Shown here piece after piece: positions 35,841 to 43,610 of a DNA stretch of 47,242 nt. The DNA is taken from assembly GCA_944392865.1 (NCBI GenBank), contig CALXYD010000008.1, positions 1 to 47,242 on the forward strand, written 5' to 3'. Numbering within the stretch: the first letter of the stretch is position 1; every line of letters begins with the position of its first letter. The stretch comes from an uncultured Alphaproteobacteria bacterium. Lineage in GTDB: Bacteria; Pseudomonadota; Alphaproteobacteria; RF32; CAG-239. A model generated the notes under the pieces. It did no database searches and was not told the origin of the DNA. It saw only the letters and a program-made list of their open reading frames with translations. Both the position numbers and the translations under genes were made by a program.

Positions 35841-37244
35841 TTGTTTGACACGCAGAAAATTGACAGTTTTTTCAGCGGCGAAAAAAATCTTTTAGATGAA
35901 GAAGAGAAGATTTATACAACGCGGCGGACAAAGGTTGTGCGTTTTTTTAAGCTGTTTCTGCCGTGTTTAACAGCCCTACTGTTGGGAATCGGCGTTGTTT
36001 TGTTTGATTTTGATACAAACGGCGACTCAACTTTTGTTTTGGCTGATGAAGAGCGGATATATTTTGAAAAATTCCGGATGAAAAATACCGTGTTTGAAAT
36101 TACGGAAAAAGACAACCAGCTCAGCACGCTGAAAGCGGAGATGGTTGAGGAAACAGAGCCCGGAAAGAAATTATACGATTTACAAGAGCCCCGCGCCAGA
36201 ACTTTTGATAAAGGCAAAACAATTACGCTAAGAGCGCAAAAAGGAGAATTTGACCAGAATAAAAAGCTCCTGAACCTTTATACTGATGTTGTCGGCAACT
36301 ACAATAAACAGATGGAGGTTAAAACGAACAGTGCCACTTATTCTTTTGCAACCGAAGCAGGATACGGCAACGAGAAAGTTGTCGGCAATGGGGAAAAAGG
36401 GCATTTTGAAGCGGATAAATTTACGTTTGACAAGAAAAAAGGCATAATAACCCTGATACAGAACGTACTCTTGAAAAATGACAAGGCAGAACTGCGCTCG
36501 CCGACAAAAGCAACGCTGTTTTTTAACGATAAGAAGTTTGTCGCTCTTAAGGCTACCATAAAAAAAGGCACGGACATACTAAAAGGCGATACGGTTACGG
36601 CGCATTTTAAGGATATGCGCGGGTTTGAGGTTACGAAAGCTTTTGCCGAGGGGCATACGGAAATTGTTTCCGATGGGAAAAAAGCCTTTGCCGACAAAGG
36701 AGAATATGATGCGGCAAGCGGGTTAATCAAATTGTTTAACAATGTTAAAATCGTGGATACAAACGGCTATACCGCAACGGCCGACTATGGCGTTTTTGAT
36801 AATAAAAAGCAACTTTTTACACTGCAAAAGAATGTCAAAGTTAAAGATGACAGCGGCTACACAGCCATTGCCAAGACCGGGATTTACGATTTAACGAAAA
36901 AGACTTTTACTTTGCAAAACGATGTCCGCATTGATAAAGGCGACAACGTTATTACCGCACCCAAAGCTATTTATTTCCAAAACAAAAGCGAGTTTCGTTT
37001 TTACGATGATGTCAAGGTAACTCAAGACGGCGGAACGGCAACGGCCAAAAGCGGCGTTTATTTTATTAAAAAGAATATTGCCGAATTGGAAAAAGACGTG
37101 GTCATTACCAAAGACGGCAATGTTGTCCGCGGAGATAAGGCCATTTCTGATTTTAATACCTCCAAGAGCCGGCTGATTGCCAAAAAGGGAGGCAGAATCT
37201 CCGGCAAATTGATTGAGAGCACTCTGAAAGATAAGGATGACTGA
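35841..37244 (+). CDS. LptC-LptA fusion, periplasmic LPS bridge protein
   Basis: A single 467-residue product replaces the usual separate lptC and lptA genes. The N-terminus has one membrane helix (about 32-56) as in LptC, followed by an LptC-like domain. From about residue 130 on, strand repeats of the OstA/LptA type recur every 30-40 residues, each with a turn like NLYTDVVGNYNKQM, ITLIQNVLLKNDKAEL, IKLFNNVKIVDTNGYTATA, FTLQKNVKVKDDSGYTAIA and FTLQNDVRIDKGDNVITAP. Such a jellyroll stack forms the trough that carries LPS from the inner membrane to LptD. The start is a TTG at 35841; GGAG lies about 10 bp upstream, and no ATG is in a suitable place. The stop is 1 bp from lptB. Confidence 0.85.
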   Translation: MFDTQKIDSFFSGEKNLLDEEEKIYTTRRTKVVRFFKLFLPCLTALLLGIGVVLFDFDTNGDSTFVLADEERIYFEKFRMKNTVFEITEKDNQLSTLKAEMVEETEPGKKLYDLQEPRARTFDKGKTITLRAQKGEFDQNKKLLNLYTDVVGNYNKQMEVKTNSATYSFATEAGYGNEKVVGNGEKGHFEADKFTFDKKKGIITLIQNVLLKNDKAELRSPTKATLFFNDKKFVALKATIKKGTDILKGDTVTAHFKDMRGFEVTKAFAEGHTEIVSDGKKAFADKGEYDAASGLIKLFNNVKIVDTNGYTATADYGVFDNKKQLFTLQKNVKVKDDSGYTAIAKTGIYDLTKKTFTLQNDVRIDKGDNVITAPKAIYFQNKSEFRFYDDVKVTQDGGTATAKSGVYFIKKNIAELEKDVVITKDGNVVRGDKAISDFNTSKSRLIAKKGGRISGKLIESTLKDKDD

Positions 37245-37245
37245 T

Positions 37246-37992
37246 ATGGCTAATACTGTGCAGAAGGCTGATTCCATTCTGGAAGTTTTCAATATCGGCA
37301 AACGTTATAAAAACAGAAGCGTGTTGCGCAACGTTTCGCTTAATGTGCGGCGTGGTGAGGCTGTCGGCCTGCTTGGTCCGAACGGTGCCGGCAAGACGAC
37401 CTGTTTTTACTGCGTTACGGGGCTGATTACACCGGATTACGGCGATGTGCATATTGACGGGCAAGATATTACTTATATGCCGATGTATAAGCGGGCAAGA
37501 ATGGGTATCGGCTATTTGCCGCAAGAAGCTTCTATTTTCAGAAATCTGAGCGTGGAAGACAATATTAAAGCGGTTTTGGAAATCGTGGTTAAAGATAAAG
37601 AACAACGGCAGACAATGCTGGAGGAGTTATTAAACGAATTTTCAATAGCGCATCTGCGCAAGTCGCCTTCTATTGCCCTTTCCGGCGGCGAGCGGCGGCG
37701 GCTTGAGATTGCGCGCGCCTTGGCCGGACAACCGAATTATATCCTGCTTGATGAGCCTTTGGCCGGAATTGACCCGATTGCGGTCGGCGAAATACGAGAG
37801 CTTGTTTCACAATTAAAAAACAGAGGGCTCGGCGTTTTGATTACCGACCATAATGTGCGCGAAACCCTTGATATTATTGATAGGGCTTATATCTTACACG
37901 GCGGCTCGGTGCTTATGGAAGGAAAACCGGCGGAGATTGTTGCCAGCGAGGAAGTCCGCAAAGTTTATCTCGGCGATAATTTTTCAATATAA
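37246..37992 (+). CDS. lptB: LPS export ABC transporter ATP-binding protein LptB
   Basis: About 248 residues. The ATPase has Walker [10 protein letters not shown], the LptB-typical QEASIFRNLSVEDNI, signature LSGGERRRLEIARAL and Walker B YILLDEPLAGIDPIA with a switch His in ITDHNVRETL. It powers extraction of LPS by LptFG from the inner membrane. The ATG at 37246 has AAGGA 8 bp upstream; an earlier ATG (37237) overlaps the upstream stop codon and abuts that site. It directly follows the LptC/A fusion. In most relatives rpoN comes next; here hpf follows instead. Confidence 0.95.
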   Translation: MANTVQKADSILEVFNIGKRYKNRSVLRNVSLNVRRGEAVGLLGPNGAGKTTCFYCVTGLITPDYGDVHIDGQDITYMPMYKRARMGIGYLPQEASIFRNLSVEDNIKAVLEIVVKDKEQRQTMLEELLNEFSIAHLRKSPSIALSGGERRRLEIARALAGQPNYILLDEPLAGIDPIAVGEIRELVSQLKNRGLGVLITDHNVRETLDIIDRAYILHGGSVLMEGKPAEIVASEEVRKVYLGDNFSI

Positions 37993-38006
37993 ACACGGCT
38001 TTTTTA

Positions 38007-38036
38007 TTGACTCTTTGTTGTCTTTTAGGATATGAT
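38007..38036 (+). promoter_or_regulatory. Sigma-70-type promoter of hpf-ptsN
   Basis: TTGACT (38007-38012) and TATGAT (38031-38036) with an 18-bp spacer lie in the 81-bp gap between lptB and hpf. The predicted transcript would start about 30 bp before the hpf start codon, so hpf and ptsN can be expressed without lptB. Confidence 0.6.
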
Positions 38037-38073
38037 TTTATTAGAAAAACAGAATTGATTAAAGGGGAAAAAG

Positions 38074-38640
38074 ATGATTGTTACATTGTCAGGAAAACAG
38101 GTTGATATCAGCGATAAACTGCGTAAACACGTTGAGGCCGGCGTTACGGCGGCGGTTGAGAAGTATTTTAGCACGCCGATAAGCTGTTCTGTTGCCTTTT
38201 CTAAGGAAGGCGAAGATTTTTCTGCCGAAATTACCGTGCATCCGGTTAAGAATATTGTGTTGAAAGGTTCCGGTTCCGCCGCTGACCCTTATTCGGCATT
38301 TGATAATGCTAACGAGCATATAGCGACTCGCTTGCGCCGGCATAAGACGAAGCTCAGCGGACATAAGAGCAAAATCGGTCTGGCAGAGCTGGCCTATTCT
38401 GCTGTTCTGCCGCTGGTTGAGCAAGATGAGGAAGTTGATGTTAATGAAGATGCGCCGCTGACGATTGCGGAAACTGACGCGAATATTCCGGTATGCACCG
38501 TCAGCGAGGCGGTAATGCTGATGGACTTGAGCAATGAATGTGCGCAGATGTTTAGAAACAGCGCTAACAACCATATCAGCATGGTCTATCGCCGCAAAGA
38601 CGGAAATATCGGCTGGGTTGAGCCTAAAGCGGATGAATAA
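38074..38640 (+). CDS. hpf: Ribosome hibernation promoting factor, long form
   Basis: The 188-residue protein has the N-terminal S30AE/HPF domain (about 1-100; VTLSGKQVDISDKLRKHVE and later EHIATRLRRHKTKL) and a C-terminal domain (about 130-188; VSEAVMLMDLSNECAQMFRN, then GNIGWVEPK) that dimerises and joins two 70S ribosomes into 100S particles. The long form is the sole hibernation factor in most alphaproteobacteria. AAGGGGAAAAAG precedes the ATG. ptsN follows with an 17-bp gap, so the two are co-transcribed. Confidence 0.95.
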   Translation: MIVTLSGKQVDISDKLRKHVEAGVTAAVEKYFSTPISCSVAFSKEGEDFSAEITVHPVKNIVLKGSGSAADPYSAFDNANEHIATRLRRHKTKLSGHKSKIGLAELAYSAVLPLVEQDEEVDVNEDAPLTIAETDANIPVCTVSEAVMLMDLSNECAQMFRNSANNHISMVYRRKDGNIGWVEPKADE

Positions 38641-38657
38641 TCTTGGAGGATAAGCCA

Positions 38658-39101
38658 ATGAATATTGCAGATATAATTTCAAAAAACGCGGTACTTGACA
38701 ATGTTCAGGCAGCAAGCAAGCGCGAGTTGGTGCAGACGCTGTCCGAACGTTTGGCAATGTTATCCGGCATAGATGAACGTGTGGTTTTTGACGCGGTTTG
38801 GGAGCGTGAAAACCTCGGCTCAACCGGATACGGCGAAGGCGTTGCTTTCCCGCATGCCAGAATTGAAGGATTGGATAAGGTCTGCGGTATGTTCGCGAGA
38901 TTGGAGGATCCGGTTGATTTTGATTCTCTGGACGGCAAACCGGTTGATTTGGTCTTTATGCTCATCAGCCCGGAGAACAGCGGGGCAGACCATTTGACGG
39001 CGCTGGCAGCATTATCCCGTATTTTGAAGACCGAGGGCAGTTGCGACAAATTGCGCAAGGCGCGGTCTATTGATGAAATTTATGCAATATTAAACGCTTA
39101 G
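38658..39101 (+). CDS. ptsN: PTS IIA-like nitrogen-regulatory protein PtsN
   Basis: The 147-residue EIIA(Ntr) protein carries the phosphorylated histidine, His66, in the family motif STGYGEGVAFPHARI. It is the last step of the nitrogen PTS (EINtr, NPr, EIIANtr), which modulates potassium transport, stress response and, in alphaproteobacteria, ppGpp hydrolysis by the RSH enzyme. The ATG at 38658 has GGAGG 8 bp upstream; an earlier in-frame TTG overlaps that site. It is the last gene of the LPS/hpf cluster and is followed by a good terminator. Confidence 0.95.
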   Translation: MNIADIISKNAVLDNVQAASKRELVQTLSERLAMLSGIDERVVFDAVWERENLGSTGYGEGVAFPHARIEGLDKVCGMFARLEDPVDFDSLDGKPVDLVFMLISPENSGADHLTALAALSRILKTEGSCDKLRKARSIDEIYAILNA

Positions 39102-39106
39102 ACAAC

Positions 39107-39136
39107 AAGCCCCGCGCAAGTGGGGCTTTAATTTTG
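39107..39136 (+). terminator. Rho-independent terminator after ptsN
   Basis: AAGCCCC (39107-39113) pairs with GGGGCTT (39122-39128), 8-nt loop, followed by TTAATTTT. It ends the kdsD-to-ptsN cluster. Confidence 0.8.
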
Positions 39137-39196
39137 CATATAGAACGGCTGTTTGTTAAAAAAACGGAATGAATATTATAGCGCATATCTTTGCCT

Positions 39197-39946
39197 TTAT
39201 TTTTCCTGCCAGACAGCGGAATAAATTTTCTCCCAGCCGGAATTATGTTCGGCATCTTTTACTTCAATAATCAAGGTTGGGTTCCGGATAAATTCATAAG
39301 CGAGAATCGGCGGTATCACGTCATCTTTTTCGCCAACATAGTGGATTTGCGGGATTTTGGCAAATTGTTTGCGGTAACTTTCCAAATTCAGCGACTCGGT
39401 GAGCGGCGGCAGGTTGTGATATTGTGTCCATGCTAAGTGGTCGAGATTTCCGGCAATGGTTATAATTTTTTTGACATTTAATCCCGGTTTGGCGGAAGCT
39501 ATCAATCCTGCGATTTGAGCGCCGCCGGAGAATCCGATTAAAACAACCGGATTGTCGCCGGCAATTTGTTTGACGGCTGCATATTCGTCATTGATGATTT
39601 CCGGCGCAAAACGGGCGGTTGTCCAATGGCGTTTGGAACAAACCGGACTTTTAATATATTGGCAGGGGCGAGCCAGATAAACGACATTTGGAGAATCGTC
39701 GCCAAAGGCAAGTTCGCGGACTAAATTTCCGCGCGGCGTCGGGTCTTGCGTCGCGCGTCCATGGGCGTTAAAAGCATGACCATCGCCCTCAATGTATATT
39801 TTGTAAATACCGAACGGTTCGGTTATTTTTTGCCAGCTGGCGAGAGTAAAATTCCGAAAGGGAATCTCTTTATACACATATTCAGGCGGGGCGCTGATTG
39901 TGGCGCAACTAGTTAGCAAAAGCAAACTTGCAAATATCTTTATCAT
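39197..39946 (-). CDS. Alpha/beta-hydrolase fold lipoprotein
   Basis: A 249-residue lipoprotein with a short signal peptide and lipobox Leu-Thr-Ser-Cys (Cys14). The nucleophile elbow is GFSGG with Ser140; the later segment VGEKDDVIPP fits the acidic residue loop and DAEHNSGW the catalytic His region. The protein probably sits in the outer membrane or periplasmic leaflet as an esterase-like enzyme; substrate unknown. Two or three cysteines in PCQYIKSPVCSK suggest a disulphide. It is convergent with ptsN and diverges from the structured-RNA and autotransporter region. Confidence 0.75.
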   Translation of the reverse strand: MIKIFASLLLLTSCATISAPPEYVYKEIPFRNFTLASWQKITEPFGIYKIYIEGDGHAFNAHGRATQDPTPRGNLVRELAFGDDSPNVVYLARPCQYIKSPVCSKRHWTTARFAPEIINDEYAAVKQIAGDNPVVLIGFSGGAQIAGLIASAKPGLNVKKIITIAGNLDHLAWTQYHNLPPLTESLNLESYRKQFAKIPQIHYVGEKDDVIPPILAYEFIRNPTLIIEVKDAEHNSGWEKIYSAVWQEK

Positions 39947-40017
39947 ACTTTCTCCTTTTATAAGAAGACTATAAGAGGTTTATTTATAAAATTCCAGAGC
40001 GTTTTTGATGATTTAAC

Positions 40018-40046
40018 TTGATTATCTTTCTTTTTCTTTGTATTGT
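40018..40046 (+). promoter_or_regulatory. Promoter for the structured RNA and autotransporter
   Basis: TTGATT (40018-40023) is spaced exactly 17 bp from TATTGT (40041-40046). The start point expected 6-8 bp downstream (about 40053) falls on the first base of the perfect hairpin that opens the structured RNA, which supports the assignment. Confidence 0.55.
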
Positions 40047-40052
40047 TCTGGC

Positions 40053-40244
40053 AGGCAAGAGATTGCCAAGGGCGTCGAAAACCCTTTTATAGACATAGTC
40101 GTGTGCACACGACTTAAAAATTGTGCCGACTTCTTGTTCAATGGACGGATGTCGGCGAATAAGGCTCAGCCAAATAAGCCGAGCCGTTCATGTCTATACG
40201 GTTTTCGAACATCCGCCCGCTCTGAATTAAGCGGGTTTTTCTTT
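40053..40244 (+). ncRNA. Structured leader RNA or small RNA upstream of autotransporter
   Basis: The 325-bp gap before the autotransporter is not coding but is full of complementary segments. From 5' to 3': a 5-bp hairpin with GNRA loop GAGA (40054-40067); a long closing helix in three blocks, 40070-40074 with 40214-40218, 40075-40083 with 40200-40208 (9 bp), and 40088-40096 with 40190-40198 (9 bp); inside it a perfect palindromic hairpin (40097-40114), a GCCGAC/GTCGGC hairpin (40125-40130 with 40151-40156) and a GGCTC/GAGCC hairpin (40163-40167 with 40181-40185). This makes a four-way junction. A terminator hairpin follows. It could be a cis-acting switch or a free small RNA; it is not tRNA, tmRNA, 6S, SRP or RNase P RNA as far as I can tell. 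Confidence 0.55.
40216..40244 (+). terminator. Intrinsic terminator (attenuator) before the autotransporter
   Basis: CCCGCT (40216-40221) pairs with AGCGGG (40230-40235) across an 8-nt loop and is followed by TTTTTCTTT. It ends 27 bp before the autotransporter start codon. Its left arm shares three bases (40216-40218) with the closing helix of the upstream RNA fold, so the two structures compete. Confidence 0.75.
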
Positions 40245-40271
40245 AACTAGTTAGAAAAAGGATGTTCACTT

Positions 40272-42725
40272 ATGAGAAACAAACTTTTAATCACAACGGC
40301 ATTAGTGGCTTTAGTTTCTGCCAATAATGCTTTTGCTCAGGAGTCATTACCTGATTTATCTGTAACAGATAATCAAGAATTGACCGAATCAACCGGTGTA
40401 TCTTATAACACAATCAATGTTACCAAAGAAGGAACATTAACACTGACCGGCGCAAATATTAAAACTTCTACCAAAGATACGCCAACAACTGATATTACAG
40501 TTAACGGCACACTTAACTTAAAAGATGGCAGTGTCTTGGAAGCAGGAAGCGATATTGACGGGTTGGCAAATAACTCCAACATATTGTTGGATGGTGCGAC
40601 GGTTACAATGAGCAACTCGGATTTGGAGGCTAACGGCAATATTACGATTAACAACACAAAACTCAGCGCTTCTACCACAAACTCCGGCTGGTATGGCGTA
40701 TGGGCTGACAATGATTTGACTGCAACCGACAGTGAGATTGAATTAAATAATTCCTACCTTGCGTCCGGAGGGAAACTTACCATTGATGGCGGAACAATTG
40801 ATGCTACAAATGGTTCTTTAGTAGCGTTAGTTGCTTCCGAAAAGATTGTTTTACAAGATGGAGCGATTCTTAATATTGCACAGGGAACTACTTTGTCGGC
40901 GGGAATTTATACCCATAATGTCGATAGCTTAAATGAGGTGGAGCGGGGAACACTTACCCTTAATGATGGTAGCAATACAGAAAAACCTATTATCAATTTG
41001 GGCGGAACTTTAGACGCTAATGTTAGCGGAAACGACCGCAGTCAAATATATTTTCAAAATTCAGATGCAAAAATTGACGGTAATGTTGATGGGGTCAGCT
41101 TGATATTTGAAGACAGCCATACCTTAAGTGAAGCTGTGACCGGTGAAATTGATGGATTGAATATTTTTGAAATTCAAAAAGGGACACTGACCTATGATAA
41201 GGAACTTGCCGGTGGTGCCTCCAGTGTTTGGGTTGACAGCGGTGCAACTCTTGATATTGGAACAAATGCTTTACATTCCGGCGGAGATAAGGATTATCCC
41301 GGCGAGGGCGTTCATTTCAAAGATAATTCAACGTTGAAATTTACGGTTACGGACAAGGATACTTACGGCAAGATCTACGCCAATTATGTCAATATCAGCG
41401 AAAACGGCACCACGCTTGATATGAATTTGAACAGTGCGGCATTAAAAGAAGGCGATGAACCTTTGAAGATTACATTGTTTAACCCTGAAGACAATGAAAC
41501 AGTTGATATTGAAGGCAAATTTGCCAATTTAACCTCAAATTCCCGTTATGATTTTGCAGATAATGGCGATGGCACATACACGGTAACGGCAAACGGAACG
41601 ACAGCTTCCGATGTGGTTGCCGAAGCCGGAGGGACAGCCTCTAATGCCGCGACGGCCGAAGCCTGGGACAACGTCAGCGCCGAGGATAGTTCTCCGGTTG
41701 CCGCTGAGGTTACCAAGAAATTTGCCGAACTGGCGGGCAGCACAGACAGCGCTTCACAACAGGCTTATGTGGCTGCTTTAACTGCGGTTGCTCCGGAAGT
41801 TGCGCCGATGGTGCAGAAAACCCAGACTGAAACGGCTAATCAGGTATTCGGAGCGGTCAGCACACGCTTGACCGGCGGCTCAATCTCAACCGGCGGTGAA
41901 GGTATGTCTTCGGGCGACAGCAATCCTGATGCGGCGGTTTGGGTACAGGGTATGTATAATCATTCTGAACTGGATGACACATCCAAAGCCAAGGGATTTG
42001 ATGCGGATTCTGCCGGCGTTGCTCTCGGTATTGAAAAATTCATCAACAAAGATGTCAAAATCGGTGCGGGTTATGCCTATACCAATACGGATATTGACGG
42101 CTTTATGCGTTCAACCGATGTTGATACACACACCGCAATTGTTTACGGCGAATATAAACCTAGCAACTGGTATGTAAATGGTATCGCCACCTACGGTTGG
42201 TCTGATTACTCCGAGGACAAGAGTGTTGCCGGCGTTGGTGTCAAAGCTGACTACGATGTTGAAACCTTTGGTTTACAGGCTATGACCGGTTATGACATGA
42301 ATGTTAACGGTTTAGGCTTCACGCCCGAGGTTGGATTGCGTTATGTTCACATCAAACAGGATGCTTATACCGATTCTGCTGACCAAAAAGTTTCCGGCAA
42401 TGATAGTGACATCTTAACCGGTGTCATCGGCGCAAAAGTCAACAAAACCTTTGAGCTTGGCAATGGTATGCTGATTAAGCCGGAAGCCCGCATTGCCGCG
42501 ACTTACGACTTGTTTAACGATGATGTTAATTCAGTCGTAACTTTGGCTAACGGTTCGGCTTATGCGGTTGACGGTGAGGCTCTTGACCGTTTCGGTATGG
42601 AATTTGGCGCCGGTATAACTGCGGAAGTCAACGATAATGTTGAATTTTCGCTTGGTTATGAAGGTAAATTCCGTGAAGACTACCAAGACCATACCGGTTT
42701 GATTAACGCTAAATATAAGTTCTAA
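40272..42725 (+). CDS. Autotransporter (type V secretion) surface protein
   Basis: The 817-residue protein has a signal peptide (MRNKLLITTALVALVSANNA, cleavage after Phe-Ala at about 22). Residues about 25-450 are a Thr/Asn/Asp/Gly-rich passenger with short repeating strands (for example NITINNTKLSAST and KLTIDGGTIDATNGS) that fit a beta-helix. A helical linker rich in Ala (about 440-545) leads to the C-terminal autotransporter barrel, about residues 548-817, beginning DAAVWVQGMYNHSE and ending NAKYKF with terminal Phe. The passenger is probably displayed as an adhesin or surface layer; no protease motif is obvious. AAAGGA lies about 9 bp upstream of the ATG. A structured RNA with a terminator occupies the leader, so expression may be attenuated. 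Confidence 0.9.
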   Translation: MRNKLLITTALVALVSANNAFAQESLPDLSVTDNQELTESTGVSYNTINVTKEGTLTLTGANIKTSTKDTPTTDITVNGTLNLKDGSVLEAGSDIDGLANNSNILLDGATVTMSNSDLEANGNITINNTKLSASTTNSGWYGVWADNDLTATDSEIELNNSYLASGGKLTIDGGTIDATNGSLVALVASEKIVLQDGAILNIAQGTTLSAGIYTHNVDSLNEVERGTLTLNDGSNTEKPIINLGGTLDANVSGNDRSQIYFQNSDAKIDGNVDGVSLIFEDSHTLSEAVTGEIDGLNIFEIQKGTLTYDKELAGGASSVWVDSGATLDIGTNALHSGGDKDYPGEGVHFKDNSTLKFTVTDKDTYGKIYANYVNISENGTTLDMNLNSAALKEGDEPLKITLFNPEDNETVDIEGKFANLTSNSRYDFADNGDGTYTVTANGTTASDVVAEAGGTASNAATAEAWDNVSAEDSSPVAAEVTKKFAELAGSTDSASQQAYVAALTAVAPEVAPMVQKTQTETANQVFGAVSTRLTGGSISTGGEGMSSGDSNPDAAVWVQGMYNHSELDDTSKAKGFDADSAGVALGIEKFINKDVKIGAGYAYTNTDIDGFMRSTDVDTHTAIVYGEYKPSNWYVNGIATYGWSDYSEDKSVAGVGVKADYDVETFGLQAMTGYDMNVNGLGFTPEVGLRYVHIKQDAYTDSADQKVSGNDSDILTGVIGAKVNKTFELGNGMLIKPEARIAATYDLFNDDVNSVVTLANGSAYAVDGEALDRFGMEFGAGITAEVNDNVEFSLGYEGKFREDYQDHTGLINAKYKF

Positions 42726-42746
42726 CTTTAGAACGGTTTCAGTCAG

Positions 42747-42778
42747 ACGCCCTGTTGCTTTTGCGGCAGGGCGTTTTA
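42747..42778 (+). terminator. Rho-independent terminator after the autotransporter
   Basis: ACGCCCTG (42747-42754) pairs with CAGGGCGT (42767-42774) and is followed by TTTATT. The T tract overlaps the stop region of the convergent trmN gene. Confidence 0.8.
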
Positions 42779-43531
42779 TTCTATTTCAAAATATCCTTTG
42801 GCCTGGCGGAGAATCTGCTCGGCTTGCGGCGAATATGAGCCGTCCCCATTATGCGTATACAAAGGCGGGAGAACTTTGGTTATGCCGCGCGAGCCTTTTT
42901 TAGCGGCAACGAGAATCCGCTTAGCCTCCTGCTCCGGTTTGGAATATAGCGGCAAAATGCGGATATCGCCGGCGCGATTGTGCAGAACAGCCAGCGACTC
43001 GTTTATAGCCTCAACACGGTTGATAAAAAATATTTCCCCTTTCGGGCGTAGCATTTTCAGGCAAAATTTGAGCCAGCCGGACAAATCAAAATCCTGATGG
43101 TTATGCGCTAACTGGCGGCTGATATTCGGCGACGGCATATCATGGCCGCTATACGGCGGATTAGTAATGACAATATCAAAACTCAGCGGCGGAAAAATGT
43201 TTTTTTGCCGGATATCCGCATATTGATAATGCAAAAATGACGCGAATCCATTAGCATTGGCGCTTTGATTGGATAAATCCACCAAATCCTGCTGAATATC
43301 TACGCCGGTTATATCCACTTTTTTTTCTGCCAGACGATATGCCAGACACAACGACACCGCGCCTGTTCCCGAACCGACATCCAAAATACGCTCGCCGCCG
43401 GTTATTTTTTCTTTTTCAACAAGCGATGAGAGGAAAACCGCGTCTATTGAGGCACGATAACCGTCCACGGGCTGAAATATTTTTACTTTTTTATCCAGCA
43501 GATAATCTTTTGTGTATGCGTCTTCTGCCAT
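42776..43531 (-). CDS. TrmN6-like tRNA1(Val) adenine-N6 methyltransferase
   Basis: A 251-residue class I methyltransferase. The SAM-binding motif is ILDVGSGTGAVSL (about 49-61), and the N6-adenine signature NPPY is at residues 124-127 in FDIVITNPPYSG. The N-terminal VDGYRASIDAVFLSS and the C-terminal half with EAKRILVAAKKGSRG fit the TrmN6/YfiC family, which modifies A37 of tRNA-Val. The substrate assignment is by family; other NPPY methyltransferases of similar layout act on rRNA or proteins. It is separated by a hairpin from the ferredoxin gene upstream. Confidence 0.82.
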   Translation of the reverse strand: MAEDAYTKDYLLDKKVKIFQPVDGYRASIDAVFLSSLVEKEKITGGERILDVGSGTGAVSLCLAYRLAEKKVDITGVDIQQDLVDLSNQSANANGFASFLHYQYADIRQKNIFPPLSFDIVITNPPYSGHDMPSPNISRQLAHNHQDFDLSGWLKFCLKMLRPKGEIFFINRVEAINESLAVLHNRAGDIRILPLYSKPEQEAKRILVAAKKGSRGITKVLPPLYTHNGDGSYSPQAEQILRQAKGYFEIE

Positions 43532-43554
43532 ACTGTCCCCCGAAAAACAAAAGA

Positions 43555-43582
43555 CTTAAAAAAGGTTATACCCTCTTTTAAG
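43555..43582 (-). terminator. Probable terminator of the ferredoxin gene
   Basis: Segments 43555-43565 and 43572-43582 form an 11-bp, mostly A/T stem with one mismatch. On the minus strand it is followed by TCTTTTGTTTTTC. It lies between the ferredoxin stop and the trmN start. Confidence 0.4.
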
Positions 43583-43610
43583 CCTCCCTTTCCAACTATT
43601 GCGGTTTGTT

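Noticed and set aside
38089..38823. A 244-codon antisense frame across hpf and ptsN
   Set aside because: Both sense genes have conserved motifs and ribosome-binding sites; the antisense frame has none.
40038..40250. A 70-codon open frame across the leader of the autotransporter
   Set aside because: It coincides with the dense inverted repeats and the terminator, its start codon lies in the -10 region of the proposed promoter, and it has no ribosome-binding site. The complementary segments explain the sequence better than coding does.
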